Part shown: positions 6,684-16,460 of the stretch, piece after piece
Position numbering within the stretch: the first letter of the stretch is position 1
How the letters are laid out: each line of letters begins with the position of its first letter
DNA from: a virus
IMG/VR virus record: IMGVR_UViG_3300036900_000099
Coordinates: 1-51,265 of that record
Length of the DNA stretch: 51,265 nucleotides
Reading direction: 5' to 3' (one strand)
Program-made: the position numbers and the translations under genes
The notes under the pieces: model-generated
Told to the model about the DNA's origin: nothing
What the model saw: the letters and a program-made list of their open reading frames with translations, nothing else
Database searches by the model: none

Positions 6684-9425
6684 TTGTCTAAACTAGTTTT
6701 AAACGACGTGTCAGGCAATATATCAACTATTGCAACTACTATTAACAGTAATAGTGCTGCAACTGAAACAGCATTAGAAAATACTTTATCTAGAGATGGT
6801 ACATTACCTAATCAAATGATGTCTGATTTAGATATGAATTCTAATCAGATACTTAATCTACCTTTTCCTTCTAGTCCTAACTCTCCTGTAAGATTAATAG
6901 ATATTGAATCAACAGTAGGTAGTCCAAGTCTTATTACTTTTGATACTTTAGCGCAGTTTAAAGCTACGACGGAATCTATTACATCATCTTATATTAAAGT
7001 AAATGCAGTAACAGGTACTTATCCAGCTGCAGATGGTTTAGAAGCAACTCCTTTAACTTATAAAGCTATTACATCTACTCTTGGTTTGTATGGAGAAATT
7101 ACGGTAGCCGGGCAATTATATGCTCCTATATATTCTACTAATCCAGTGAATATGGGTGAGTTTGGTATAGTACCAGATGCTTCTTTTGCTCAAGGCACTA
7201 ATTATATAACGGCTACCGCAAATGGTACAACTACGTTAACAACATCTAATACAGCAGGAGTCACTGTTGGTGCTAATATTGCTAATTTAAGTTGGCATTC
7301 TTTTGCAGCAGCGGCAGTAGGAAATGCAGGTGTTATACCGATTGGAACTACGGTTATATCTTTTGTTCCTAATGTAAGTATTACGTTATCTAATCCTGTA
7401 GTTGCAGCATCAAACTTAGCTTTAATGTGGTGGACAGAATCTTTAACGGGGACAGATAACATCGTTGCCATGCAAGCAGCCATCGACTTTGCTATGCAGA
7501 ATGGTTACACGGATATAACAATCCCGCTTGGAAAGTACCTCATCAGTGACACACTTCATGCTGGATGGGGGGACGGATTCTATCAAATTCATATTCGCGG
7601 CATCGAGCGCATGGCTACCGGGTTCGACACTGGAGTAAATATTTACACGACGAAGACGGATCGTCCATGTCTAAGTTTACAAGGAACCCGATCGGCTAGT
7701 GTACAGGGAATTGCGTTCATCGGGAGAATGAAACAGTTCACTGAGTTTGCGCAGGGGTTTTCTCATCTGCTATCTAGCGACCCCCTTGATTGGGTTGATC
7801 CCAGATTTGTTCCGACCGGAAACAATCCAGGAGGTTTGCAACTCAGTGCCCCATGGGCTTGTATCACGCAAGATGCTTATTCGGGATCACAGCCGACCAT
7901 ACATTATCCAAATCGAACTTATCCGGCATGGGTCATAGCGAAGGGATATAGCACTCAATACGGCGGCGCATTTAGTTCTAACATACTGATACAGGATTGC
8001 TCCATATCTGGGTTTGCTGCGCTCATTGTTTCTGGTATCAATACCGACAGTCAAGGGGACTTCCTGAAGATGAACAGGTTAAGTCTTGAAGCTTGTGCTT
8101 ACGGAGCTTCAATTGGGAACAATCAGTCGAGAAACGTTCTATTTGAGAATATTGACGCTGCCCGGTATCACACGCTATTTTCTGGAACCAACTTAGGCAA
8201 GCAGGATGGAGAGATCGTTGGTCCTCTCGACAACATATCAGGCGGAAACGCTTATCAGTTTTTCGACTTCACCAGCTTGGCTATCACCGGCACACTAACG
8301 ATCAAGAATCTCTATTGTGAAGATCAGATTAGAATTGGGAACATGATCGGAGGAACATCGATTCCAGGAACGATAATATTCAAGGGAGGGTTCATTGATT
8401 GTCAAACAATATCAGGAAGGCTCCCGGCATCCCTGCTAACAATGGGGCAATTTGGGCAAGTGGTATTCGATGGGACAACGATAGACTATACCTATCGTAT
8501 AGCTAATATAGCGAATGGTGGTGGCGTACTAAAGCTGATGGCGGGTGGCTGGAATCTTGCCAACGTAAATCCGTCCACAGTTGCCCAGCAGAGGGCCATT
8601 AATTATTGTGGCGGGTTCTTAGCTGGAACGTCTCGTTTCAATGCGCTTGGGAGGAACAACTTTAAGGTAGATATGGCAAATATGTCGTATTACCCGACAT
8701 TGAATGCCGGAATCACCAACCTGTATCATGACGACGAGATAAAGTTTCTCTCGTCAGCCGGAGCACTTAACCGCTCTCCTATGACGCAAGCAGCAAAGAG
8801 GTACGTGGATCAACAGCATCGTCAATGGCGAATGACGGTTCCCCCGGAAGTGACGATATCAATCACTCCCGGCTATTCCAATGATGTCATGACATTCAGT
8901 TATGCGTCTGGGTTGCAGACTAATGTCAATGTCATGTATAACTTGACTGTCGGCGACATGCTGTATCACCCGCCCACCGGAACTATATTCGTCATTACAG
9001 CCATTGGGTCGGTATCTGGAGGGTTTTACCCTATAACGACTCAGCAACAGAATAACATCACAGTAGATTCTTCCAATAATTTCCAGTCTCAAAATAATAC
9101 TGATACTACGTTGGTTGGAGGCGTCATCATCGTCAAGACCGAGGCGGTAATTCCTGCGACCCTTGAATATGCAACTTTCGCTTCTGGAAGTGGTAATTTG
9201 ACGAACATTAGCGATGGTACGGGAACATCTAGTATGGCTGGAGATTATGTCAATGGTGATTATTTCTTTGGGGTTCCTAATCCCGCTGAAACATACCGCC
9301 AATGGCCGGTGACAGCGGGTTCGACGATTTCTGCTATCGTGGATGGCACTCCTGGGACTGCTACGTTGAGCGCTAACGCTATTGTGTCTGGACGATTCCC
9401 TCTTTTTCCTTATGAGTTATACTAA
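6684..9425 (+). CDS. Tailspike with beta-helix body, probable depolymerase, 913 aa
   Basis: Starts with TTG right after the previous stop. Residues 1-80 form an anchor domain nearly repeated at the start of the fibre gene 16498-17565 (shared TLSRDGT-x-PNQMM and LDMNSNQI). From about residue 255 (IVAMQAAIDFAMQNG) the protein has the entry motif and Gly/Asn/Ile-rich coils of a right-handed parallel beta-helix, as in pectate-lyase-like tailspikes that cut surface polysaccharide; a C-terminal trimerisation region follows. DNA from about 7450 to 9420 is richer in G and C than the flanks, so the body was probably acquired by recombination. Catalytic residues were not identified. Confidence 0.8.
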   Translation: MSKLVLNDVSGNISTIATTINSNSAATETALENTLSRDGTLPNQMMSDLDMNSNQILNLPFPSSPNSPVRLIDIESTVGSPSLITFDTLAQFKATTESITSSYIKVNAVTGTYPAADGLEATPLTYKAITSTLGLYGEITVAGQLYAPIYSTNPVNMGEFGIVPDASFAQGTNYITATANGTTTLTTSNTAGVTVGANIANLSWHSFAAAAVGNAGVIPIGTTVISFVPNVSITLSNPVVAASNLALMWWTESLTGTDNIVAMQAAIDFAMQNGYTDITIPLGKYLISDTLHAGWGDGFYQIHIRGIERMATGFDTGVNIYTTKTDRPCLSLQGTRSASVQGIAFIGRMKQFTEFAQGFSHLLSSDPLDWVDPRFVPTGNNPGGLQLSAPWACITQDAYSGSQPTIHYPNRTYPAWVIAKGYSTQYGGAFSSNILIQDCSISGFAALIVSGINTDSQGDFLKMNRLSLEACAYGASIGNNQSRNVLFENIDAARYHTLFSGTNLGKQDGEIVGPLDNISGGNAYQFFDFTSLAITGTLTIKNLYCEDQIRIGNMIGGTSIPGTIIFKGGFIDCQTISGRLPASLLTMGQFGQVVFDGTTIDYTYRIANIANGGGVLKLMAGGWNLANVNPSTVAQQRAINYCGGFLAGTSRFNALGRNNFKVDMANMSYYPTLNAGITNLYHDDEIKFLSSAGALNRSPMTQAAKRYVDQQHRQWRMTVPPEVTISITPGYSNDVMTFSYASGLQTNVNVMYNLTVGDMLYHPPTGTIFVITAIGSVSGGFYPITTQQQNNITVDSSNNFQSQNNTDTTLVGGVIIVKTEAVIPATLEYATFASGSGNLTNISDGTGTSSMAGDYVNGDYFFGVPNPAETYRQWPVTAGSTISAIVDGTPGTATLSANAIVSGRFPLFPYELY

Positions 9426-9553
9426 TGTTTAATGAACAAGATAAACAAAATTTAATAGCATGTATTGATTTAGCGATTAAACATGAAGGTTTAAAAGGGG
9501 CGTCCGTCCTTTTAGCGTTAGCACAAAAAGTACAAGAATTGAAAATTGAATAA
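9425..9553 (+). CDS. Small hypothetical protein, 42 aa
   Basis: ATG overlaps the tailspike stop (TAATG) and its own stop overlaps the next start in the same way. The product is a short amphipathic helix pair (LIACIDLAIKHEGLKGASVL). No family recognised. A small terminase subunit would be expected near here but 42 residues is too short to claim one. Confidence 0.6.
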   Translation: MFNEQDKQNLIACIDLAIKHEGLKGASVLLALAQKVQELKIE

Positions 9554-9819
9554 TGATCGTATGGGAAATATCGTTAGGTAGTCTACTTACTATCTTTACT
9601 ATTTTATTTGCAGGATTAGGGTTTTATTTTCAGACTTTATATGACTCTAAAAGATTTAAAGTAGATATCAGTGAAATAAAGACTGATTTAAGAGTTTTAA
9701 ATAAAGTAATCGCAGATTTAGCCGTTCAGACAAGTAGATTAGATAACCAAGCAGAAAGACTTAACAGATTAGACGCCCGATTAGATGAATTGCGACATGG
9801 AAAAGGTTTTGTCCAATGA
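9553..9819 (+). CDS. Membrane-anchored coiled-coil protein, 88 aa
   Basis: N-terminal hydrophobic segment (residues 3-27, LLTIFTILFAGLGFYFQ) then a heptad-rich helix (residues 40-80). This layout fits an inner-membrane spanin-like or holin-accessory protein. The next gene has the mirror layout (helix then membrane segment) and overlaps it, so the two may act together at the membrane. Lysis is not proved; the endolysin is 8 kb away. Confidence 0.75.
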   Translation: MIVWEISLGSLLTIFTILFAGLGFYFQTLYDSKRFKVDISEIKTDLRVLNKVIADLAVQTSRLDNQAERLNRLDARLDELRHGKGFVQ

Positions 9820-10219
9820 GACTTTGTTCACATTAATTCAAGAAGCTGAGAAACGTAATACTCAACGTTTTGATGCTCAGCAAGAAGCTGTTGCAGTTGC
9901 AATGCTCGCACAAGAGAAAGCTGTATTAGCTGCTATGGCTGCTGCTGAAAAAGCAGTAACTAAAGCAGAAATAGCTTCAGAGAAACGTTTTGAATCAGTT
10001 AATGAGTTTCGTAAAGCTTTATCTGATCAAACAGCTACTTTTATCACACGTATTGAATTTTCGCTTATGTCAGATAAGTTAAATGTTGTGGATAAAATTG
10101 TAGGTGAACTGAGAGAACATCGAAGTACTGGAAGTGATATACTAGGACGTTTATTGTCTATCGCAGCAATTGTAATATCAGCATCTACTTTAATATTTTT
10201 AATATTTAGGCATGTATAA
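9785..10219 (+). CDS. Coiled-coil protein with C-terminal membrane anchor, up to 144 aa
   Basis: Alanine/glutamate-rich helix over most of the length (AQEKAVLAAMAAAEKAV) with a single hydrophobic segment at the C-terminus (IAAIVISASTLIFLIF). The start is uncertain: ATG at 9785 or 9797, or TTG at 9809 with AAAAGG just before it. It overlaps the 88-aa gene and sits directly in front of the large terminase gene. A holin or other envelope role is a reasonable guess. Confidence 0.7.
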   Translation: MNCDMEKVLSNETLFTLIQEAEKRNTQRFDAQQEAVAVAMLAQEKAVLAAMAAAEKAVTKAEIASEKRFESVNEFRKALSDQTATFITRIEFSLMSDKLNVVDKIVGELREHRSTGSDILGRLLSIAAIVISASTLIFLIFRHV

Positions 10220-10221
10220 GT

Positions 10222-11787
10222 ATGGCAAGACCCAAGAAGACCGTTCTTGAGGCACAACGTAGTGAAACTAGATTAAGATGTGAATTAGATTTCATCTTCT
10301 TTATTAATACAATCGCACCTAAACGCCTATTAGGTTCTATACACATCGAGATATGTAAGTGGTTAAGTGCATCTAATGCTTGCTCTTATCAGTTACTTCT
10401 TCTTCCTAGAGATCATATGAAGAGTGCATTAGCAGCTTTCTTTGTCTCTTGGTTGATCACTAAAGATCCTACACTTAGGGTGCTCTATATCTCTTCTACT
10501 TCGTTGCTCGCTACTAAGCAGTTGAAGTTTATTAAAGATATAATTACTTCTACTAACTATCGTCTACTTTGGCCAGAGATGGTGAACAAAGAAGAAGCTA
10601 AGAGGGAGAAATGGACTGAAAGAGAAATATCAGTTGATGATCCTAGACGTGCTGCTGAGTCTATTCGCGATCCTACCATTATTACTGCTGGTCTTACTAC
10701 AAATATCGTGGGTCTTCATGCCGACGTAATTGTATTCGATGACGGTGTAACAGCGGCTAACGCTTATACCGAAGAAGGTAGAGAAAAGACTAGAGAACAG
10801 TACGGTTATCTGTCTTCTGTGCAGAGCACACATCCCAGAATATTAGTAGTTGGTACGCGTTACCATCCTAAAGATTTATATCCTTCCTTAAAGGAAATGA
10901 CGGTAGATGAACATAATGAATTTGGTGAAGTCATTTCTCGACGCTCACTCTATGACGTTAAAGAATACCCGGTCGAATCCATCGGTGACGGAACTGGTGA
11001 GTTTATTTGGCCGCGTCAACAAAGAGCGGACGGACAGTGGTTTGGATTTGACCAAAAAGTCTTGGCTGAAAAGCGAGCACAGTATATTAACCAAACTCAC
11101 TTCAGAGCCCAATACTACAACGATCCTCACGACGTCGATTCGTCCCCTATCGGGAAAGATCTCTTCCAATACTACGAACCCGGCCATCTTAGTGTTAGAG
11201 ATGGAAGATGGTTCTTTAAAGGAAACCGTCTTAACCTCATTGCAGCGGTTGATTTTGCATATACCACAGGAGTCCGAAGCGATTATACATCTATCGTCGT
11301 TGTCGGAGCAGATGGACAACTTAACTACTACATCTTAGAGATTGAAAGATTTAAAACTAGTAAAATCTCAGAAGTTTATAATCGTCTTTTCAAGATGTAC
11401 GAGAAGTGGGGTTTTAGAAAGTTAATGGCTGAGACTACTGCTGGCCAGAGAATGATCGTAGAGGACATACGTGACAACTATATCAGACCAGCCGGGCTTT
11501 CCTTGCAGGTGGAAGAATACTCCCCAACCCGTTTCGAAGGCTCAAAGAACGAGCGGATTATGGCAGTCTTGGAACCCCGTTACCACAATCGTCAGATCTG
11601 GCATTACCCGGGCGGCAATTGTCAAGTGCTCGAAGAGGAACTCATCTATCAGAATTCCCAACACGATGACTGCAAAGACGCCTTGGCCTGTGCCGTCAAG
11701 AATGTCCTTGCACCAATGACACTTAATCAACATAAAACAATTACACCAACACTAACTTACCATTCACGCTTTGGAGGCGTTGTATAA
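10222..11787 (+). CDS. terL: Large terminase subunit (DNA packaging ATPase/nuclease), 521 aa
   Basis: Motor that pumps DNA into the procapsid through the portal and cuts the concatemer. N-terminal ATPase: deviant Walker A LPRDHMKS at about residues 61-68, and Walker B VIVFDD at 169-174. C-terminal RNase H-fold nuclease: Asp in LIAAVDFAYT near 344 and an acidic patch with KDALACAV near the C-terminus. Length is usual for T7/T4-type large subunits. The portal gene follows after one small gene. No clear small subunit was found nearby, which is unusual. Confidence 0.93.
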   Translation: MARPKKTVLEAQRSETRLRCELDFIFFINTIAPKRLLGSIHIEICKWLSASNACSYQLLLLPRDHMKSALAAFFVSWLITKDPTLRVLYISSTSLLATKQLKFIKDIITSTNYRLLWPEMVNKEEAKREKWTEREISVDDPRRAAESIRDPTIITAGLTTNIVGLHADVIVFDDGVTAANAYTEEGREKTREQYGYLSSVQSTHPRILVVGTRYHPKDLYPSLKEMTVDEHNEFGEVISRRSLYDVKEYPVESIGDGTGEFIWPRQQRADGQWFGFDQKVLAEKRAQYINQTHFRAQYYNDPHDVDSSPIGKDLFQYYEPGHLSVRDGRWFFKGNRLNLIAAVDFAYTTGVRSDYTSIVVVGADGQLNYYILEIERFKTSKISEVYNRLFKMYEKWGFRKLMAETTAGQRMIVEDIRDNYIRPAGLSLQVEEYSPTRFEGSKNERIMAVLEPRYHNRQIWHYPGGNCQVLEEELIYQNSQHDDCKDALACAVKNVLAPMTLNQHKTITPTLTYHSRFGGVV

Positions 11788-11788
11788 C

Positions 11789-11995
11789 ATGGCAGATTAC
11801 AAAGGCTACGGTGCGGACTTAGAAGGTCCTTACATGCCTAATTACAGTAAACAACCTTCAGGAAACCTAAGCATTAGACCTAGTTTACCTGTGGGAGCTA
11901 CTGATACACATGAGTCTACTTACAGTACTTACAAACAAGGCAGGGATGCTAAGAATATTTCAAGAGCGGTACGGCCAGAACTGACTGAAGAATAA
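11789..11995 (+). CDS. Hypothetical protein between terminase and portal, 68 aa
   Basis: The ATG at 11789 follows GGAGG. The product is polar, with many Tyr, Pro, Ser and Gly residues (MADYKGYGADLEGPYMP), and is probably disordered. Its stop overlaps the portal start (TAATG), so portal translation is likely coupled to it. Function unknown. Confidence 0.75.
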   Translation: MADYKGYGADLEGPYMPNYSKQPSGNLSIRPSLPVGATDTHESTYSTYKQGRDAKNISRAVRPELTEE

Positions 11996-13860
11996 TGACT
12001 GGCACCGTACTAGGTCTTGAGAATGTAGAAGGTTCTACACAGAATACAGGGTTTATTGTCCCTGATCGGCTTGCTATTAGATTAACAGAGAAGTTTGTAC
12101 AATGGAACATTTTAAGACAACGGAAAGTGAACGACTGGGAAGAGATACGTCGTTACATATTCGCAACGGATACGACTCAGACGTCCAACGCTACTCTTCC
12201 GTGGAAGAACAAAACGACGGTCCCCAAATCGTGTCAGATCCGGGACAACCTACTCGCGAACTACATCGCTACATTATTTCCCCAACGTAATAATATCTAC
12301 TGGGAAGCTAACGAACTCGATAGCGCACAACCAGCTAAACGTGATGCGATTGAAGCATACATTGGTTGGGCGATAGATCAACCTCATTTCATTACTGAAA
12401 TGGAGAAGATTATTGCGGACTACATCGACTTTGGTAACTGCTTTGCTACGGTAGAATGGGTTGATTCTAGAGCTGAACAGATTCCAGGAGTAACCCAAAC
12501 AGGATTTATTGGTCCTGCGATTAAACGTATTAGTCCGCTCGATATGGTGATGAATCCTACTGCAGAGAGTTTCTACCGGTCTCCTAAATTTGTACGTTCG
12601 ATGGTATCTTTAGGTGAACTTAAAGAATATCTACAACGAGAATCTACCGATGATAATCGCCAAGAGATGGAAGAACTTTTCAACTACCTTAAGAACTTAA
12701 GATTTAAGGCTAGGGAGTTTCAAGGAGAATGGGCTCAACGTGATCGCCTTTATGCTATGGACGGCTTTACTAGCTTTCGTAATTACTTGCTTAGTGATTA
12801 TTGCGAAGTCATAACTTTTTACGGAGATTGGTATGATTACGTTAATGATGAATTTCAGAAAAACAGGATCATTACAGTCGTTGATCGGCATAAGCTTATT
12901 GGGAATCGTCCAAATCCTTCTCTTTATAGCTATCCTCCTATCTATCATGTCCCATGGAGACGTAAACAAGACAATCTTTGGGGTATGGGTCCTCTCGATA
13001 ATCTTATTGGTATGCAGTACCGTATGGATCATGTTGAGAATCTCAAAGCCGATGTATGGGACTTTACAGCTTTCCCAGTCCAAAAGATCAAAGGTTTCGT
13101 AGATGACTTTACCTGGCAACCAGGTGAAAAGATTTATGTAACTGAAGAAGGTGACGTAGATATAGTCTCTCCTGACGTTAATGCGCTCAATGCTAATTTA
13201 GAGTTAGACCGTATTGAACGTCTTATGGAAGAAATGGCCGGCGCTCCAAGAGAAGCAATGGGATTTAGGTCTCCTGGTGAAAAAACAAAATACGAAGTTC
13301 AGCGTTTAGAGAATGCTGCAGCTCGTTTATTCCAGAATAAGATTAAGCAATTTGAAGTGCAACTAGTAGAGCCACTACTTAATGCAATGCTCGAATTAGC
13401 ACGGCGTAATCTTACTGGAGTACAAACTATCCAGATATTCGACAATCCAGGTCAAGGAGTAATATTTCAAGAACTGACTGTCGATGATATTACCGGTATA
13501 GGCCGAATCAAACCGATTGCTGCACGACATTTTGCTGAACAAGCAGAGTTAGTACAGAACTTAACTTCCCTTGCAGGAAGCCAATTATGGCCGATCGTTC
13601 AGCCACACTTTAGTGGTGTCGGACTTGCGAAGATGTTCGAAACCACGTTTAACATGAAAGACTACCACCTAGTCACACCTAATATTGCACTAGCAGAACA
13701 AGCAGAGATGCAGCAACTCTCCCACTCTATGGAAGAGCAGACGCATAAGATGATTGGTACTCCTACGGGTATGGGCGATGACTTTGACATCCCACCTGGG
13801 TCACCTGTTCCACAGATGGCTCAACAACAGCAGCAACAGCTACAACCACCACAGGGTTAA
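11995..13860 (+). CDS. Portal (head-tail connector) protein, 621 aa
   Basis: Dodecameric ring through which DNA enters and leaves the head. Identified from order (terminase, portal, scaffold, capsid), size, and T7-type portal features: a basic N-terminal region with conserved Trp (KVNDWEEIRRYIFATDT), a central segment with an MEEMAGAPREAMGFRS turn that precedes a long helix, and a low-complexity Gln/Pro tail. Length is a little above T7 gp8 (536 aa). The start overlaps the previous stop. Confidence 0.9.
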   Translation: MTGTVLGLENVEGSTQNTGFIVPDRLAIRLTEKFVQWNILRQRKVNDWEEIRRYIFATDTTQTSNATLPWKNKTTVPKSCQIRDNLLANYIATLFPQRNNIYWEANELDSAQPAKRDAIEAYIGWAIDQPHFITEMEKIIADYIDFGNCFATVEWVDSRAEQIPGVTQTGFIGPAIKRISPLDMVMNPTAESFYRSPKFVRSMVSLGELKEYLQRESTDDNRQEMEELFNYLKNLRFKAREFQGEWAQRDRLYAMDGFTSFRNYLLSDYCEVITFYGDWYDYVNDEFQKNRIITVVDRHKLIGNRPNPSLYSYPPIYHVPWRRKQDNLWGMGPLDNLIGMQYRMDHVENLKADVWDFTAFPVQKIKGFVDDFTWQPGEKIYVTEEGDVDIVSPDVNALNANLELDRIERLMEEMAGAPREAMGFRSPGEKTKYEVQRLENAAARLFQNKIKQFEVQLVEPLLNAMLELARRNLTGVQTIQIFDNPGQGVIFQELTVDDITGIGRIKPIAARHFAEQAELVQNLTSLAGSQLWPIVQPHFSGVGLAKMFETTFNMKDYHLVTPNIALAEQAEMQQLSHSMEEQTHKMIGTPTGMGDDFDIPPGSPVPQMAQQQQQQLQPPQG

Positions 13861-13869
13861 TCTAGACCG

Positions 13870-14190
13870 ATGATTACAAAGTGGACACAACACCTTAAAG
13901 AACCTAAAGATCAAGAGGATTTTAAGGAAAGTATTTATAGAGCACGACATGTCTTAGATAGACTTAGAGCGATATGCGACGAGTTCGAAAGCGCCGTAGA
14001 ACGTTCTGAGCAGTCTCCTAAGATATATGATTGCTCTAATTGGGCTTATCTACAAGCTCATTATAACGGCTTTAAACAGTGTCTGTCTCAATTCAAAAGT
14101 CTCCTAGACCATAGAGAGGAAGAAAACAATGGACGACCTGTTCCACATACAAGACCCCAATTCCCAACTACCACAAATAGACCCGAATAA
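13870..14190 (+). CDS. Hypothetical protein between portal and scaffold, 106 aa
   Basis: Helical N-terminal two-thirds (ARHVLDRLRAICDEFESAVE) with a Pro/Thr-rich C-terminal tail that is coded over the first 60 bases of the scaffold gene in another frame. No known domain. Position suggests a head-assembly accessory protein, without direct evidence. Confidence 0.75.
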   Translation: MITKWTQHLKEPKDQEDFKESIYRARHVLDRLRAICDEFESAVERSEQSPKIYDCSNWAYLQAHYNGFKQCLSQFKSLLDHREEENNGRPVPHTRPQFPTTTNRPE

Positions 14191-14932
14191 GAATTATCTT
14201 AACGAGTATGTGGGAGAAGGAAAGAAATTTAAAACAGTAGAAGACTTAGCTAAATCTAAGTTCCATGCTGATACTTACATACCACTTCTAGAGCGACGTT
14301 TAGACCAGTACGAAGCAGATAGAGCGGCGATGAAGAAAGAGATCGATACTCGGCAAAGTATCGAGGAGATTGTAAAAGATCTTATGAATAAACAAACTAC
14401 TACCACTCAGCCACTTACCCAGGAGAGCAAAGTAGAGTCTGTTAAGATTGCCCCGACACTAGATCCAACCAAGATCGACGAACTAGTATCCACTAAGATC
14501 AACGAGTGGGATATACAGAAACGTCAGACTGCGAATGTCGCAGAAGTGCGCGGTAAGCTTAAAGAACGTTTTGGTGAAAGATTCCCTGACGTGCTTAAAG
14601 CAAAAGCAGATGAACTGGGAGTTTCTCCTTCGTTCTTGAATAACCTTGCTAAAGATCATCCTTCTGTTTTGTATAAAACCTTAGGTCTTGATCAGAATGT
14701 ACAGGCGACTAATATCAATCCTCTTACTACTACAACGCGCTTTGCGCCTCAAGGTGAGAAGAAACGTACTTGGTCTTATTATCAAGAAATGAAGAAGACT
14801 GATCCAGACACCTACAACAATCCACGAACTGCTTTGCAGATGCAACGTGATGCTATTGAGTTAGGAGATACCTTTCAAGATGGTGATTATCACAAAGACT
14901 TTAGCAGAGCATTTCATTTAACTCCAAACTAA
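14129..14932 (+). CDS. Capsid assembly scaffolding protein, 267 aa
   Basis: Lies between portal and capsid, as in T7-like phages. Highly charged and mainly helical with a long coiled-coil segment (residues 45-90), a Thr/Gln-rich linker, and a Lys/Arg-rich C-terminus of the type that touches the inner capsid surface (AFHLTPN end). Scaffolds guide capsid assembly and leave before packaging. Sequence identity among scaffolds is low, so the call rests on place, size and composition. Confidence 0.85.
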   Translation: MDDLFHIQDPNSQLPQIDPNKNYLNEYVGEGKKFKTVEDLAKSKFHADTYIPLLERRLDQYEADRAAMKKEIDTRQSIEEIVKDLMNKQTTTTQPLTQESKVESVKIAPTLDPTKIDELVSTKINEWDIQKRQTANVAEVRGKLKERFGERFPDVLKAKADELGVSPSFLNNLAKDHPSVLYKTLGLDQNVQATNINPLTTTTRFAPQGEKKRTWSYYQEMKKTDPDTYNNPRTALQMQRDAIELGDTFQDGDYHKDFSRAFHLTPN

Positions 14933-14954
14933 TTCCAAAAGGAATAATTTAACA

Positions 14955-15914
14955 ATGGCTAGTGGTTTTACTACACTTACGAACGAACATTTGATTCGTT
15001 CCAACGTGTGGGAACGACAACTTAAAGAGCTGTTGCTCGATGACCTGAATGCGACTAAGTTTGTGCGCATGATTCCCGACTTTACGGATGGCACTACGTT
15101 GAACATCCCGTCGCTCGGTGAAGCTGAGACTGCTGACTTTGCAGAAGGTAATGCGATTAAGTATAACAAGATGGATACCGGTAATTTTACTTTTACCATC
15201 GACCAGTATATTTATTCTGCTAACTCCATTTCTGCTAAGTTTAAGCGTGATTCTTGGTACTCCCAAGAAGTTATGGCTGCTTTCGTTCCGCGACAGCACC
15301 GTGCTTTGATGGAACGTATCGAAGCTCGTATTCTCAGCCGTGGTAATGCCGGACAAACTGCTTCTTCGTTGAATGCCATTAACGGTGGCAATCATCGTTG
15401 GGTTGGTTCAGGAACTTCGAACTCTATTGCTCTTCAAGATTTTGCTAAGGCACAGTTCTCGCTTCAACGCGCGAATGTTCCTCTGCGCAATCTCTGTGCG
15501 GTGGTCGATCCTTCCGTTGCTTACACTCTCCAAACTCAGACTAACCTCGTCAATCTTTTGACTCCCAACTCTCGTTGGCAGCCGATCGTAAATAACAGTG
15601 CAATGACTGGCTTTCAGTTTATGTATAACATTTACGGTTTTGACGTCTATGTCTCTAACTATCTGCCGCGTGGTATATCGGAAACGGTAAACTCTGTGGC
15701 AATCACAAATGGTGTTGCTAATCAGCTCTTCAGTGCAGCTGCTGGCGATATCATGCCCTTCGTCGGTTGTTTCCGTCAAATGCCTACTGTCTACTCGGAG
15801 TTCAATAAAGACCTCCAGCAAGAAGAGTATCTGACGATTACTGAATATGGTTACAAGCTTTATCGGCCTGAGAACTATGTCCAGATTATGACCGACACCA
15901 CCATCGTCACCTAA
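14955..15914 (+). CDS. Major capsid protein, 319 aa
   Basis: ATG preceded by AAAGGAATAA. Position after the scaffold and size fit a HK97-fold capsid protein. The product begins MASGFTTLTNEHLIRSNVWE and has a segment like an E-loop around residues 45-100. Codons here are strongly biased to C and G endings compared with the AT-ending virion genes around it, as expected of the most expressed phage gene. A long antisense frame over this gene is a by-product of that bias. Confidence 0.9.
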   Translation: MASGFTTLTNEHLIRSNVWERQLKELLLDDLNATKFVRMIPDFTDGTTLNIPSLGEAETADFAEGNAIKYNKMDTGNFTFTIDQYIYSANSISAKFKRDSWYSQEVMAAFVPRQHRALMERIEARILSRGNAGQTASSLNAINGGNHRWVGSGTSNSIALQDFAKAQFSLQRANVPLRNLCAVVDPSVAYTLQTQTNLVNLLTPNSRWQPIVNNSAMTGFQFMYNIYGFDVYVSNYLPRGISETVNSVAITNGVANQLFSAAAGDIMPFVGCFRQMPTVYSEFNKDLQQEEYLTITEYGYKLYRPENYVQIMTDTTIVT

Positions 15915-15926
15915 GGAGGTACTCAT

Positions 15927-16457
15927 ATGACTGCTCTCGCAACTATTACGGGTACACAGAACTTCTTGGATAACGATGGCTTGCTCCGGAAGTACGGTAC
16001 GGATAAAACTGTTCCCACTTCTGCTGGTGAATATCGCATGCCCGGTGAACTTCGTGAGATTGAGTTTATGCTCGATATCTCGAAGCTGACGACTACGGAC
16101 CAAATCATTAACGACCAAGTGTTCTTTCCGAAGACTGCTTGGGTTGAAAAGGTTGTGATTGACGTTCAGGTCGCAGGTGCAACGATCACTGCTCTGAACA
16201 TTGGACTTACGTCTACTGCACGTGACAGTGCTACGACTACTTCCAACGCTTTCTTGGATGCAGAGGTTGTTGCTACGCTTGCGCTCGGTAAGATCATTAC
16301 TTATGATGCAACCACTACTCACCATGGTGTTGCGCTAGGTACTGCTCTTTCTACGAACGCTCCTGGCTACATCACTGCAAACATTACTGGTTCGACTGGT
16401 ACTGGCCTTCTGAAGGTTCGTATCTTCTATCGTTCTAGCACTGTTACTACCCAATAA
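15927..16457 (+). CDS. Probable head decoration or minor capsid protein, 176 aa
   Basis: Follows the capsid gene by 12 bases, with AGGAGG upstream of the ATG, the best ribosome-binding site in the operon, and the same C/G-rich codon use as the capsid gene. Thr/Ala/Ile-rich beta-type protein (ATITGTQNFLDNDG) with no enzyme motif. High-expression signals beside the capsid gene suggest a decoration or capsid-stabilising protein. A strong hairpin follows its stop. Confidence 0.75.
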   Translation: MTALATITGTQNFLDNDGLLRKYGTDKTVPTSAGEYRMPGELREIEFMLDISKLTTTDQIINDQVFFPKTAWVEKVVIDVQVAGATITALNIGLTSTARDSATTTSNAFLDAEVVATLALGKIITYDATTTHHGVALGTALSTNAPGYITANITGSTGTGLLKVRIFYRSSTVTTQ

Positions 16458-16460
16458 TGA

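Noticed and set aside
10907-11338. 143-codon frame inside the terminase gene
   Set aside because: Shadow frame of the terminase gene on the same strand, no start signals.
15408-16325. 305-codon minus-strand frame over the capsid genes
   Set aside because: Antisense shadow caused by the C/G-ending codons of the capsid and decoration genes; no ribosome-binding site.
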